Source: Streptomyces sp. CC228A
GTDB lineage: Bacteria > Actinomycetota > Actinomycetes > Streptomycetales > Streptomycetaceae
Direction: 5' to 3'
Assembly (NCBI RefSeq): GCF_021390935.1
Contig: NZ_JAJPUI010000014.1
Coordinates: forward strand, 1 to 64,000
DNA length: 64,000 nt
Shown piece after piece: positions 1 to 9,541 of the stretch. Each line of letters starts with the position of its first letter. Position 1 is the stretch's first letter. The notes below the pieces were generated by a model. That model saw nothing but the letters and a program-made list of their open reading frames with translations. It was not told where the DNA came from and did not search any database. The position numbers were made by a program, and so were the translations under genes.

Positions 1-1483
1 GCGATGGCGATCTTGCCGGTGGCCTGGAGCAGCGGTCCCCGTACGAGGATGAAGGAGTAGCCCGCCACCAGGGGCGCGGTGATGAGCAGCAGGCTGCCGG
101 AGGGCGAGCCGCGCACCGCGCGGCGGGCCACCCGGCGGTCGACGCGGGCCGCGGCGTACCCGAGGGCGGCGAGGCCGACCGTCATGCCCACCGGGCCGAA
201 GTCGATCCACAGCTCGGCCCAGACCGGCGACGACAGGTTCGTGTTCACGGCGCCCATCCACTCGCCCACGGTCACACCCGTGTCGGACGGCTTGTCCTCC
301 CACAGGGAGCGCGGTACGGCGAACAGCAGCGAGCCCGTGAGCTGGTAGCCGTACGAGTGCCCCTGGCCCGACTCGACGTACGTGATGGTGTTGGCGAACA
401 TGCCGACCTGGTCGTAGTCCTTGAGGGCCAGCGGCTCCAGGAAGGACGTCGTCTCGATCTGCCGGGTGTTGTTCTCGTCGTACCGGAAGCGGTCCATGAA
501 CGGGAAGAGCAGCAGCGCCACGATGACGCCGAGGCTCAGCGACGTGCGGTACATGGCGGCGCTGGCCGGGAAGGCCGTGAAGAGCAGCGCGAACATCACC
601 GTCAGGAACCAGTAGCGGGGGTTCGAGACGGGGTTGTTGACGACGATGTTGAGGACCGCGAGCGCGCCGAACACGGCGACGACGGACCAGGTGCGCCGCG
701 CCCGGCGCGAGGTGATCATCCAGCGCAGGTAGACGAGCAGTGCGATGAGCGGCGGGACCGTGCCGAAGCCGCGCAGGAACGCCTGACCGGCCTGGCCGCC
801 GCCCTCGGTGGCGACGCCGGTGTCCTCGATGGTCTCGATGATCTCCTGGCGGCTGCTGAAGAACACGGAGGGGCCGCCGAGCTTCACGATGAGCAGGGCG
901 CCGCACACGAAGGCGAACAGCGCCAGCAGGTACGTCCGCCGGCGGTGGATCATCACCGGCCGGTCGTCGGGCGCGACCTCCCCGGCGGGCGCGGCTCGCC
1001 GGGGGCGCGCCGGCGCCACGGCGGCCGGTAGCGGGCCAGCAGGGCGCCCACGTCGAAGGCGAAGCAGCCCAGCAGCACCAGGGAGACGGCCTGGACGAGG
1101 TCCTCCCGCGGGCCGACCACGGGCGTCGGCACCCGGCCCAGTACCGCCTGGGCGAGCGGGGCGACGCCCATGGCCATGTAGCAGAACATCCAGAAGGTGG
1201 CCTGGAGCAGCTTGCGGCGGGCGGTGAGGACCATGGCGGAGAGCCGTACGCCGCAGTACACGGTGAGGACGAGCTGCAGCCAGAACGCCGCGTCCCTGGG
1301 GCCCTCGCCGGGCTGGGAGACCACCACGAGCGGCAGGAAGCAGGACAGGCCGAGGACGAGGGGCACGGCCAGCGCGCGGGACAGCAGGGTCCGCGGCCGG
1401 AACGGCGGCGGCAGCGGCACCAGCCCCCTCCCGGCGGGCGCCGCCGGGCGTACGGCAGGCGGCGTGGTGGTGTCGGCCGTCAC
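1..1483 (-). pseudogene. O-antigen polymerase-like polytopic membrane protein, frameshifted, 3' end outside window
   Basis: The first frame runs from a GTG at 1483 (preceded by a GGGGGGAA ribosome site) for 176 residues. It has a proline-rich cytosolic head and hydrophobic segments near residues 35-52 and 62-80, then stops at 953. The frame one base earlier continues the membrane protein without a break to base 1, starting near VMIHRRRTYLLALFAF, with several more hydrophobic helices and a large polar loop containing YDENNTRQIETTSF and GHSYGYQLTGSLLFAVPRS. Polytopic layout with one long extracytoplasmic loop is typical of Wzy/WaaL-like polymerases; that assignment is inference, since no diagnostic residue was checked. 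Joining the halves needs one extra base between about 950 and 1050. The neighbours are polysaccharide genes, so a role in polymerising an exported glycan is plausible. Confidence 0.65.
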
Positions 1484-1608
1484 TTCTGTTCCCCCCGTCG
1501 CCCGCTTCCGGGCGCAGTCTAACGAGGCCCTCGGGACCTGCCGGCCCCGCAGCCGCTAACCTGTTGCTCCGATTTTCACACCGTGCGCACAGGGGGGAGT
1601 CCGGCGGT

Positions 1609-2148
1609 ATGCGCGATCTGTCCGCGTTCACGCTGGCCGGGTACGACAAGGGCCGGGGCAAGCTGACGCAGGCCCTGTGGTTCGCCGTGCTCAACCTGGT
1701 CTTCATGGCCTGGTGGTGCCCCGCCCGGCTGCGGGTGGCGCTGCTGCGCGCCTTCGGCGCCACGGTGGGGACGAACGTGTTCATCCGCCACAAGGTCCGC
1801 GTCCTGTGGCCCTGGAAGCTGAGCATCGGGGACAACACCTGGATCGGCGAGGGCGCCTGGCTGCTCAACCTTGAGCCGGTCACCATCGGCGCCGACGTGT
1901 GCGTGTCCCAGGAGGCGCTGCTCTGCACGGGCAGCCACGACCACCGCGCCGCCGACTTCCGCTACCGCAACGCGCCCATCACCGTCGAGGACGGCGCCTG
2001 GGTGGCGGCCCGCGCGACCGTGCTGGCCGGCACCCGCGTCGGACGGCACGCCGTCGTGGGCGCCGGAGCCGTGCTGCACCAGGACCTGCCCGAGCTGACC
2101 CTGCACACCGCGGACGGCGCCCGCCGCCCCGTCAAGGAGCCCCAGTGA
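1609..2148 (+). CDS. WcaF-like colanic-acid-type acetyltransferase (left-handed beta-helix)
   Basis: A 179-residue protein of the hexapeptide-repeat acyltransferase superfamily. The N-terminal part (WWCPARLRVALLRAFGA) followed by VRVLWPWKLSIGDNTWIGEG and the repeated I/V-G-x motifs (ITVEDGAWVAARATVLAG, VGRHAVVGAGAVL) match WcaF-type enzymes, which O-acetylate sugars of exported polysaccharides from acetyl-CoA. The catalytic-type His lies in CTGSHDHRAADF. I chose the ATG at 1609 because AGGGGGGAG sits about 10 bases upstream; an in-frame start at 1564 would lack a site and add an Arg/His-rich leader. Its TGA overlaps the GTG of the next gene (GTGA at 2145-2148), so the two are translationally coupled. 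Confidence 0.85.
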   Translation: MRDLSAFTLAGYDKGRGKLTQALWFAVLNLVFMAWWCPARLRVALLRAFGATVGTNVFIRHKVRVLWPWKLSIGDNTWIGEGAWLLNLEPVTIGADVCVSQEALLCTGSHDHRAADFRYRNAPITVEDGAWVAARATVLAGTRVGRHAVVGAGAVLHQDLPELTLHTADGARRPVKEPQ

Positions 2149-3294
2149 GCGCCGTACCGCCCCGCACGCCCCTGCGCGTGCTGCACGCCGTCACGCTGCA
2201 CTCCCCACCGGGGCGTTCGGCGGCCCGGTGCGGGTCGCCCTGAACCTGGCGCACGGCCTGCGGGAGCGCGGCCACGAGCCGCGCCTGCTGGCGCTGGCCG
2301 ACGGCTTCGGCCCGACCCCGCCCGCCGACGTGGAGGGCGTCCCGGCCCGGCTGTACCCGGCGAAGCGGCTGCTGCCGCTCGGCTTCAGCGGCATCACCTC
2401 CCCGCCCTGCTGGCCGAGGCGCGCGGCCTCGTGCGGGGCGCCGACGTGGTCCACGTGCACCTCGCACGCGACCTGGTGACCCTGCCGGTGGCGCTGGCCG
2501 CGCTGCGCGCCGGGGTGCCGCTGGTGCTCCAGACCCACGGCATGGTGGACCCCAGCGACAAACTGCTGGCGAAGGTGCTGGACGCGCTGGCGGTGCGGCG
2601 CGTCCTGCGGGGCGCGGCGGCCGTGCTGCACCTGACCGCGCACGAGCGGCGCGGCCTCGACGCCGTGCTCGGGGAGCCGCTCGGCAACGCCGTGCCGCTC
2701 GTCAACGGCGTGCCCCGGCAGGAGCCGCGGCCCGCCCCGGAGGGTGCGCCGCGCATCCTCTACGCGGCCCGGCTGCAGGCCCGCAAGCGGCCCTGCGACT
2801 TCGTGGCCGCCGCGCCCGCCGTGCTGCGCCGCCACCCGGACGCCCGGTTCGTCATCGCGGGCCCCGACGAGGGGGAACTGCCCGCCGTGCGGCGGCTCGT
2901 CGACGAGCTCGGGCTGCGGGAGCAGGTCGACTACATCGGTGCGCTCGGCTCCGCCGAGGTGCTGGACCAGCTGCGCGCCGCGCACGTGTACGTCCTGCCG
3001 TCGGTGGAGGAGCCCTTCCCGATGTCGGTCCTGGAGTCGCTGTCCGTGGGCACCCCGGCCGTGGTGACGGAGTCGAACGGGCTCGCCTCGGCCGTGCGGG
3101 ACGCCGGTGCGGGCCGGGTCGTGCGGGACGCCTCCGGTCTCGCGGACGCGGTCGTGGAGCTGCTGGAGCCCGCGGAAGCGCGGAAGGCGTCGGCCGCGGC
3201 GCACGCGCTCGCGACCGACGCCTTCTCGATCGGCGCCGTGGTGGACGACCTGCTGGAGGTCTACGGCCGGGCCTACGCCCGCAGCCAGGCGTAG
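2145..3294 (+). pseudogene. GT4-type glycosyltransferase, two single-base frameshifts
   Basis: A GT-B family 4 glycosyltransferase that transfers a nucleotide-sugar residue onto a growing glycan. Three reading frames give consecutive parts: RVLHAVTLHSP, then VRVALNLAHGLRERGHEPR from 2228, then VRGADVVHVHLARD onward from 2431 to the stop at 3294. The C-terminal donor domain is intact, with ILYAARLQARKRPCDF, the ADP/UDP-binding region VIAGPDEGELP and the E-x7-E-like motif PSVEEPFPMSVLESLSVG. Both breaks are repaired by adding one base: near 2203-2212 (restoring S-P-T-G-A-F-G-G) and near 2400-2410 (restoring T-S-P-A-L-L-A). Start GTG overlaps the acetyltransferase stop. Either a recent pseudogene or, more likely given the same pattern elsewhere, a sequencing artefact. 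Confidence 0.8.
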
Positions 3295-4007
3295 CAGCCG
3301 CTGGACTCGAACCCGGCCGCGCCGGACGGGATGGTCAGCGTGTGCTGCCCGTCCTTCGCGTCCGGGGCGGGCCCGGAGGTGAGGATGCCGCCCTTGGCGT
3401 CCGTGACCTGCCAGGTGCAGGACGGGCCGGACGACGCGGTCCGGTAGCGGCCGGGGGCGGGCTTCTCGTGGCTGCCGTCGGCGTAGCCGCCCTTGGCCGC
3501 GTCGAGCACCGGCTGCTGCTCGGGGCACAGGTGGGCGACGGCGTCCTCGGCGTCCCGGACGTCACCGGCGACGACCGCGGCGGCTGCCGCGTCCTTGTCG
3601 TGCTTCGCGGTCCGCTCGATCCGCTGGCACGACTCCTTCCCGAGGTCGAGCACGGCGGCGGGCTCCACCGACTCGGGGACGCGCCCGCTGAGGAACTCCT
3701 TCTCCTTCTCGGAGAAGGAGCCCGTGGCGGGCTTCAGCTTCCCGTCCGCCACGGTGTCCTTCTTCGGCTTCTGCGACGCCTCGGACGCCTCGGACGCCTT
3801 CGGCTCCGGCGCCTCCTCGGCGGGGGCGTCCAGCTCCTTCTCGACCCGTTCGGCCGCGGAGAGGCCGGGCGAGGCCGGCGCCGAGGCGCCGGCCTTCCCG
3901 TCCCCGTCCGGGTCGGCAGAGCAGCCGCTCACGGTGAGCGCCGCCGCCAGCAGCAGCGCGGCCGCCGCGGCGGGGCGGCCCGGCCGCCGGAGAGGGGAGA
4001 TGCGCAT
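3273..4007 (-). CDS. secreted lipoprotein of unknown function
   Basis: A 244-residue protein starting at an ATG preceded by AGGAG. It has an Arg-rich n-region, an alanine/leucine h-region and the lipobox LTVSGC, so it should be lipidated at Cys ~30 and anchored outside the membrane. A charged Glu/Lys/Ser-rich stretch (about residues 45-95) probably forms an extended linker. The C-terminal 60 residues include a Cys pair and a small beta-type domain (PGRYRTASSGPSCTWQVTD). The gene lies 20 bases after the big LamG protein on the same strand and overlaps the end of the convergent glycosyltransferase by 22 bases, so it is probably cotranscribed with the LamG gene. I do not recognise the family. 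Confidence 0.75.
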   Translation of the reverse strand: MRISPLRRPGRPAAAAALLLAAALTVSGCSADPDGDGKAGASAPASPGLSAAERVEKELDAPAEEAPEPKASEASEASQKPKKDTVADGKLKPATGSFSEKEKEFLSGRVPESVEPAAVLDLGKESCQRIERTAKHDKDAAAAAVVAGDVRDAEDAVAHLCPEQQPVLDAAKGGYADGSHEKPAPGRYRTASSGPSCTWQVTDAKGGILTSGPAPDAKDGQHTLTIPSGAAGFESSGCYAWLRA

Positions 4008-4027
4008 GTGTCGCTCCTGCACGCGGG

Positions 4028-6745
4028 CTAGTTCGGCGTGAACGTGAGGACCAGCTTCGGCGTGCCCGCCGAGGAGGGTGCCTCGCTCGACCACAGCCAC
4101 AGCGAGTCCGTGCCCTCCGCGGTGAGCGCCAGCTCGTACGTGCTGCCGAGGGCGGCGCCGACGGCGGTCGTGTCGAGCTGGACCGAGGCCCCGGCGTTGG
4201 GGCCCGACGGAGGCGTGAGCGTGCCGAGCGTCTCCGTGCCGAGGGCGGGCCGGTTCGCGTAGGTGACGCCGTCCTCGGTCCAGTCGCCGGTGACGGTGGT
4301 GACCTTCACCGGGTCGGTCGACCCGGCGTACGAGGAGGAGTCGGTGCGCACCTCCAGTGCCGCGCCGACCAGCTTGGTGCCGGCCGGGGCCGCGGGCAGC
4401 GGGAACCGCAGGTACGTCTCGTACGCGGAGCTGCCGCGCACCGCGAGGGACGTGGCGCTGCCGTAGTTGGTGCCGGACGCGCCCGCGTTGACGTAGGTGT
4501 CCTCGGCGGCCTGCACCGTGGTGACGGTGTCGCCCGCCACGGCGGCCTTCGCGTGGTGCGCGGCGACCTGGGTGCCGCTGAGCACCGTCGGGTAGACCGC
4601 GACCTCGTCGATCTGGCCGGCGAAGTAGTTGCTCGACGGGCGGGACGGCCAGCTGCCGATCTGGTCGCCGCCGACGTGCCAGTAGCCGAGGTACTTCTCG
4701 TGGCCGCTGTAGCCGTTGGAGCCGATCTTCTTGCCGTCGACGTACAGCGTCATGCCGTCCGGGCCCTGGGTGCCGACGACGTGGTGCCACTTGCCGTCGT
4801 TGTAGGTGCCCCAGGTGGAGAGGGTGCGGGCCCGGCCGTCGTAGGCGCCGAAGTACAGCTGGCCCCAGTTGTTCATGTAGATGTGCTTGTCGTAGCGGCT
4901 GCTGAAGCGGGTGGTGTTGTTGCCGAAGCCGATCAGCTTGCCGCCGCGGGACGTGGTGGTCTTGAACCACGCCTCGATGCTGTAGCTGTCGCCGACGCTG
5001 ACGCGGCGGTCGGTGTACAGCTTGTCGTTGGAGCCGTCGAACGTGTAGGCCTTGTTGCCGCCGGCCAGCGCGCCCGCCTGGCCCTGGGTCGGGCCGCCGT
5101 ACTGCAGGCCGCTCAGGTCGCCGGCGGAGGAGTCCGCGACGTAGGGGCTGGTGGTGTCGTCGAGCCGCCAGTACATCCCTGCGCCGTCGCCGGTGATGGC
5201 GGTCGGGTAGGGCTCCTCGGAGGCGGCGACGGTCGCGGTGACGGTCGCGGACAGGGCGCTGACGTTGCCGGCGCCGTCGGTGGCGGTCACCCGGTAGGTG
5301 TGGGAGCTGCCGGGGGCCAGGCCGGTGTCGGTGAAGGACACCTGCGGGCGGTGCCAGGGCAGCGACTCGGCGTCGATCGTGGCGATCGGGGTGGCGGCGC
5401 CGTTGCGGTAGAGCCTGTACGTCAGCTTGCTGTCGTCGAGGTCCATGCTGGCGCGCCAGCGCACCTGCACCTCGCCGGGCTTGGTGCTGGCGGCGCTCGC
5501 CACGGGGGTGGTGGGCTTGCCGGTGTCGCCGGTGGAGGCGAAGCGGGTGAGGCCCTGCGCGGGGGCGCCGTTGACGGTGGTGAACTCACCGCCGGACCAC
5601 ATGTACTCGACGCCGTCCTTGGCGCTGATGGTCATGACGCGGGGGCCTATGCCCTCGCCGAGGCCGTCGTTGGTGTCGGGGAACCAGCCGAGCTTGCCGG
5701 TGGACGTGGTCCGCTGGGCCAGGAAGTGGTAGCGGCGCCCGTCGGGGAACTCGTTCTCGCTGGAGCAGTTGTGCGCGTGGGAGGCGCTGTAGAGGACGCC
5801 GCCGTGGGACTCGACGGCCTGGGTGGCGCCGAAGCAGCCGTCACGCCAGCGCTGCTCGTAGGTCCCGAGGTCCAGGGCTATTCGGCCGTCGAAGCCGCCG
5901 GTGCCCTCGTTGGCGGTGTAGAAGCCGGTCTCGTCGACGTCGATGTCCTTGACGACCGAGACGTTCTGGATGAAGCCGTCGGGGTACGTCTTGACGTTCG
6001 CGCCGGTGGTGGCGTCCACCACGGCGAGGGCGTGCGAGGCGGCGCCGTTGACGTAGAAGAAGTCGCCGCCGAGCAGGACGTGCTTCCCGTCGGGCGTGAG
6101 CTCGACGGCGCGGCCCGGCTCGTCGGCGTTCGCCGTGAAGGGGCGCAGGGCGCCGGTGGCGGCGTCGACGGCGGCGAACCGCTCCCGGGTCTCGCCGTTG
6201 ACCTGGCCGAAGTCGCCGCCCGCGTACACGGTGTCGCCGCTGACGGCGAGCGCCCGCACGGTTGCGGGGAAGACGGCGTGGAAGCCGTCCTTGGGGGTGC
6301 AGGTGGCGATGTCGATGGCGGCGGCGCTGGACACCGACTTGCCGTTGACCGCGCCGAAGTAGCCGCCCACGTACAGGGTGCTCTTGTCCGGCGAGACGGC
6401 CAGGGCCCGCACGGTGGCCGTGCCCTGGCTGACGGTGAAGGACAGCGAGCAGTCGGTGGGCGCACCGGTCGCGGCGTCCAGCGCCACGAAGTTGAGCGCC
6501 TCCTGCGCGGTGCCGGAAGCGCCTTCCGGCGGCCGCACGGCGGAGAAGGTGCCGCCGGCGAAGACCACGCCGTCCGCCTCGGCCATGGCCCAGACGATGC
6601 CGTTGGTCTGCCAGGTCGGCAGGTCGTCCGCGGTGAAGCCCACCGGCGGAGTGAGCGCGGTGGCCTGCGGCGCGACGGCCACACCGAGGCCGCCCGCTGC
6701 CACGGACAGGGCGAGGGCGACGGGCAGCCCTCTTGTTCTCTTCAT
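4028..6745 (-). CDS. large secreted multidomain protein: beta-propeller-like, FN3, LamG and CBM96-like domains
   Basis: A 905-residue exported protein with a Sec signal peptide (KRTRGLPVALALSVAAGG, cleavage after about residue 30). In order: repeated strands rich in VFAGG, VYAGGDFGQVNG and LLGGDFFYVNGAA (about 50-400), resembling a beta-propeller with 'FGxVNG' blades; a fibronectin type III domain (about 410-505, TDTGLAPGSSHTYRVTATD); a LamG/concanavalin-like jellyroll (about 520-720, GDSYSIEAWFKTT, DGKWHHVVGTQGP); and a C-terminal DNRLRE/CBM96-type carbohydrate-binding domain (about 735-905, ending SSAGTPKLVLTFTPN). Such proteins bind extracellular glycans. It sits inside the polysaccharide locus and leads the lipoprotein gene by 20 bases. 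Catalytic residues are not evident, so binding or scaffolding is more likely than hydrolysis. Confidence 0.85.
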   Translation of the reverse strand: MKRTRGLPVALALSVAAGGLGVAVAPQATALTPPVGFTADDLPTWQTNGIVWAMAEADGVVFAGGTFSAVRPPEGASGTAQEALNFVALDAATGAPTDCSLSFTVSQGTATVRALAVSPDKSTLYVGGYFGAVNGKSVSSAAAIDIATCTPKDGFHAVFPATVRALAVSGDTVYAGGDFGQVNGETRERFAAVDAATGALRPFTANADEPGRAVELTPDGKHVLLGGDFFYVNGAASHALAVVDATTGANVKTYPDGFIQNVSVVKDIDVDETGFYTANEGTGGFDGRIALDLGTYEQRWRDGCFGATQAVESHGGVLYSASHAHNCSSENEFPDGRRYHFLAQRTTSTGKLGWFPDTNDGLGEGIGPRVMTISAKDGVEYMWSGGEFTTVNGAPAQGLTRFASTGDTGKPTTPVASAASTKPGEVQVRWRASMDLDDSKLTYRLYRNGAATPIATIDAESLPWHRPQVSFTDTGLAPGSSHTYRVTATDGAGNVSALSATVTATVAASEEPYPTAITGDGAGMYWRLDDTTSPYVADSSAGDLSGLQYGGPTQGQAGALAGGNKAYTFDGSNDKLYTDRRVSVGDSYSIEAWFKTTTSRGGKLIGFGNNTTRFSSRYDKHIYMNNWGQLYFGAYDGRARTLSTWGTYNDGKWHHVVGTQGPDGMTLYVDGKKIGSNGYSGHEKYLGYWHVGGDQIGSWPSRPSSNYFAGQIDEVAVYPTVLSGTQVAAHHAKAAVAGDTVTTVQAAEDTYVNAGASGTNYGSATSLAVRGSSAYETYLRFPLPAAPAGTKLVGAALEVRTDSSSYAGSTDPVKVTTVTGDWTEDGVTYANRPALGTETLGTLTPPSGPNAGASVQLDTTAVGAALGSTYELALTAEGTDSLWLWSSEAPSSAGTPKLVLTFTPN

Positions 6746-7125
6746 GTACCCCCCAAGACGACAACGTCCTGTGCTGTGGGCGGCGGTCCGAGGTCGGCGG
6801 CGCGGCTCTCGCGTGCGCTCGGATACGGACGGTCCACCCGGTCAGAATGAATGAGCCGTAGAGTAACGTCTGTTCGGCCAATTCCGGCCATCTGTGACGC
6901 AAATCCACAGCTTGGTTGCGTATAAAACGAGTCAATCACGTGATACGACCGCGCGCAGCCCCGCGTTCACCGGCCGCGCCCCGCACGCCCGCGGCCGCTC
7001 CCGCCCGCCACCAGCGGCAAGGTCCTCCGGGACGCCGCCGGACGACCGGACGGGCACACAGAGGCGCATGAGAGCACCTCCGCAGCGCGCGAAGGGCACC
7101 CGCGCGCCCCCTTGGCGATGACAGA
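6746..7125. other. non-coding gap upstream of the LamG gene
   Basis: No convincing gene. Bases 6850-6950 are markedly richer in A/T than the flanks (GTATAAAACG around 6920) and probably carry the promoter of the leftward LamG/lipoprotein operon. I could not fix a -35/-10 pair with confidence. Short reading frames here are shadows. Confidence 0.4.
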
Positions 7126-7170
7126 CCCACCGCCCCGCCCGTGCCGCGTGCGGCCGGGCGGGGCGGTGGG
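7126..7170 (-). terminator. terminator hairpin after gmd
   Basis: Perfect 16-bp inverted repeat (arms 7126-7141 and 7155-7170, 13-base loop) about 50 bases past the gmd stop. There is no U tract, as is common for Streptomyces GC-rich terminators. Confidence 0.7.
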
Positions 7171-7220
7171 CCGCGGCGGCGCGGCTGCGGGGCGGCGGGG
7201 CGTGCCCGGCCGCCGCCGGC

Positions 7221-8234
7221 TCAGCGGTCGACGCGGACCGCGACTCCCGACAACTCGTCCTGGACCTGGCGGATATCGGCGTCCACCATGATCCGGGCCA
7301 GGTCCTCGACCAGCACCTCGGGCTTCCAGCCGAGCAGCCGCTCGGCCTTGCTCGCGTCGCCGATGAGCGCGTCCACCTCACTGGGGCGCTCGTACTTCGC
7401 GTCGTACCGCACGTGCTCTTCCCAGTCGAGCCCCGCGTGGCCGAAAGCAGTCTCCAGGAACTGACGCACCGTGGCCGCCACGCCGGTGGCGACGACGTAG
7501 TCGGTGGGCTCTTCCTGCTGGAGCATCCGCCACATCGCGTCCACGTACTCGGGCGCGTAGCCCCAGTCCCGCACCGCGTCGAGGTTGCCGAGGTAGAGCT
7601 CCTTCTGGAGCCCCGCCTTGATGCGGGCGACCGCACGCGTGATCTTGCGGGTCACGAAGGTCTCGCCGCGGCGCGGCGACTCGTGGTTGAAGAGGATGCC
7701 GTTCACCGCGTACATGCCGTAGGCCTCGCGGTAGTTGACCGTGGCCCAGTAGCCGTACACCTTGGCGACGCCGTACGGGCTGCGCGGGTGGAACGGGGTC
7801 TGCTCGTTCTGCGGCGGCGGCGTCGAGCCGAACATCTCGGACGACGACGCCTGGTAGACGCGGGTCTCGATGCCGGAGGCGCGCACCGCCTCCAGCAGCC
7901 GCAGCGCGCCGAGCCCGGTGACGTCGCCGGTGTACAGCGGGGCGTCGAAGGAGACCCGCACATGGGACTGGGCACCGAGGTTGTAGACCTCGTCGGGCTG
8001 GATCTCGCGCAGCAGGTTCACCAGCGCGACGCCGTCGGACAGGTCGGCGTGGTGCAGCACGAACCTGCGGCCCTCCTCCTGGGGGCCCTGGTAGATGTGG
8101 TCGATCCGCTCGGTGTTGAAGGTGGAGGACCGCCGCACCAGGCCGTGCACCGTGTACCCCTTGGACAGCAGCAGCTCCGACAGGTACGAGCCGTCCTGCC
8201 CGGTGACCCCCGTGATCAGTGCGGTCTTGCTCAT
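7221..8234 (-). CDS. gmd: GDP-mannose 4,6-dehydratase
   Basis: A 337-residue extended SDR enzyme converting GDP-D-mannose to GDP-4-keto-6-deoxymannose, the first step to GDP-L-fucose. Visible are the N-terminal dinucleotide motif TGVTGQDGSYLSELLL, the RRSS sequence that binds NADP in this family, the catalytic region YQASSSEMFG with YGVAKVYGYWATVNYREAYG (Tyr-x3-Lys), and FNHESPRRGETFVTRKITRA, a family signature. The length is normal. The ATG at 8234 has GGGAGGAG 8 bases upstream. It is divergent from fcl with about 315 bases between them, which hold a 24-bp tandem repeat. The product feeds directly into the neighbouring fcl enzyme. Confidence 0.97.
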   Translation of the reverse strand: MSKTALITGVTGQDGSYLSELLLSKGYTVHGLVRRSSTFNTERIDHIYQGPQEEGRRFVLHHADLSDGVALVNLLREIQPDEVYNLGAQSHVRVSFDAPLYTGDVTGLGALRLLEAVRASGIETRVYQASSSEMFGSTPPPQNEQTPFHPRSPYGVAKVYGYWATVNYREAYGMYAVNGILFNHESPRRGETFVTRKITRAVARIKAGLQKELYLGNLDAVRDWGYAPEYVDAMWRMLQQEEPTDYVVATGVAATVRQFLETAFGHAGLDWEEHVRYDAKYERPSEVDALIGDASKAERLLGWKPEVLVEDLARIMVDADIRQVQDELSGVAVRVDR

Positions 8235-8323
8235 GCGTGGTTCTCCTCCCGGGCGGGCCGCGGACCGGCTCCGTCCCTGGCGTTCAGTTGCGGTGGGTGG
8301 GGTGGGTTCTGTGGTGCGGCGCA

Positions 8324-8419
8324 CGGCGGCCCGTACCCGGCGGTGCGCGGCGGCCCGTACCCGGCGGTGCGCGGCGGCCCGTACCCGGCGGTGCGCGGCG
8401 GCCCGTACCCGGCGGTGCG
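8324..8419. repeat. 24-bp tandem repeat, four exact copies
   Basis: Four perfect head-to-tail copies of a 24-base unit (8324-8347, 8348-8371, 8372-8395, 8396-8419). Each contains the 12-mer CCCGTACCCGGC. The array lies in the gmd/fcl divergent promoter region, so copy number could alter spacing between promoters. Confidence 0.95.
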
Positions 8420-8550
8420 CGGCGCGGCCTGCTCCCGGGCCGGGGCGCCGACGCCCGGTGCGGTGTCATATGCACGGACATAGGCGATAGATGCGTCACA
8501 TCCGGACTCCGGGTGTGGCGCGGGGCCGCGGGCCTGGCATGATCCGGCAC

Positions 8551-9525
8551 ATGACCGACTCGCAGGCGGCCACGCCGCCCACCACCCCGTCGTCGCCCCT
8601 CCTGCCGGCCCGAGCCCGGATATTCGTGGCCGGGCACCGCGGGCTCGTCGGCTCCGCCATGGTCCGGCGCCTGACCGCCGACGGCCACGAGGTGATCACC
8701 CGCGGCCGCTCGGAGCTCGACCTGCGGGACGCCGCGGCCACGGCCGCCTTCCTCGCGGACACCCGGCCGGACGCGGTGGTCCTGGCCGCGGCCAAGGTCG
8801 GCGGCATCATGGCCAACAGCACCCAGCCCGTGCCGTTCCTCGAGGACAACCTGCGGATCCAGCTCAGCGTGATCGCGGGCGCCCACGCGGCCGGGGTGGC
8901 CCGGCTGCTGTTCCTCGGCTCGTCGTGCATCTACCCGAAGCACGCGCCGCAGCCGATCAACGAGGACGCGCTGCTGACCGGCCCCCTGGAGCCGACGAAC
9001 GAGCCGTACGCCCTCGCCAAGATCGCCGGCATCTGCCAGGTGCAGTCCTACCGGCGCCAGTTCGGCGCCTCCTACATCTCGGCGATGCCGACGAACCTCT
9101 ACGGCCCCGGCGACAACTTCGACCTGGAGACCTCGCATGTGCTGCCGGCGCTGATCCGCCGCTTCCACGAGGCGCGCGAGGCCGGCCGGGACGAGGTGAC
9201 GCTCTGGGGCTCGGGCACCCCCCGCCGGGAGTTCCTGCACGTCGACGACCTGGCGGACGCCTGCGCGACGCTCCTCGCCCGGTACGACGGCGACGCCCCG
9301 GTCAACGTGGGCTGCGGCGAGGACCTCACCATCCGGGAGCTGGCCGAGACGGTCGCGGACGTGACCGGCTTCACCGGCCGCATCGGCTGGGACACCTCCA
9401 AGCCGGACGGCACGCCCCGCAAGCTGCTGGACGTCTCGCGGCTGGCCGGCCTGGGCTGGAAGCCCGGCATCGCGCTGCGCGACGGCATCTCGTCGACCTA
9501 CGCCTGGTGGCTCGGGCAGCGCTGA
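8551..9525 (+). CDS. fcl: GDP-L-fucose synthase (epimerase/reductase)
   Basis: A 324-residue extended SDR enzyme (WcaG/Fcl) that epimerises and reduces GDP-4-keto-6-deoxymannose to GDP-L-fucose with NADPH. It shows the cofactor motif VAGHRGLVGSAMVRRL, the family signature AAKVGGIMAN, LFLGSSCIYPKHAPQPI, the catalytic Tyr-x3-Lys in NEPYALAKIAGI, and TNLYGPGDNFD. Upstream in-frame starts (8491, 8539) would add an unrelated leader; the ATG at 8551 gives the expected N-terminus, although no strong ribosome site precedes it. It ends 16 bases before the convergent sugar-phosphate transferase gene. Confidence 0.96.
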   Translation: MTDSQAATPPTTPSSPLLPARARIFVAGHRGLVGSAMVRRLTADGHEVITRGRSELDLRDAAATAAFLADTRPDAVVLAAAKVGGIMANSTQPVPFLEDNLRIQLSVIAGAHAAGVARLLFLGSSCIYPKHAPQPINEDALLTGPLEPTNEPYALAKIAGICQVQSYRRQFGASYISAMPTNLYGPGDNFDLETSHVLPALIRRFHEAREAGRDEVTLWGSGTPRREFLHVDDLADACATLLARYDGDAPVNVGCGEDLTIRELAETVADVTGFTGRIGWDTSKPDGTPRKLLDVSRLAGLGWKPGIALRDGISSTYAWWLGQR

Positions 9526-9541
9526 CCCCACGGCGCGGCCC

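Noticed and set aside
4553..6850. 765-codon frame antisense to the LamG gene
   Set aside because: Composition is Val/Gly/Ala-rich mirror of the real gene, with no domain and no ribosome site.
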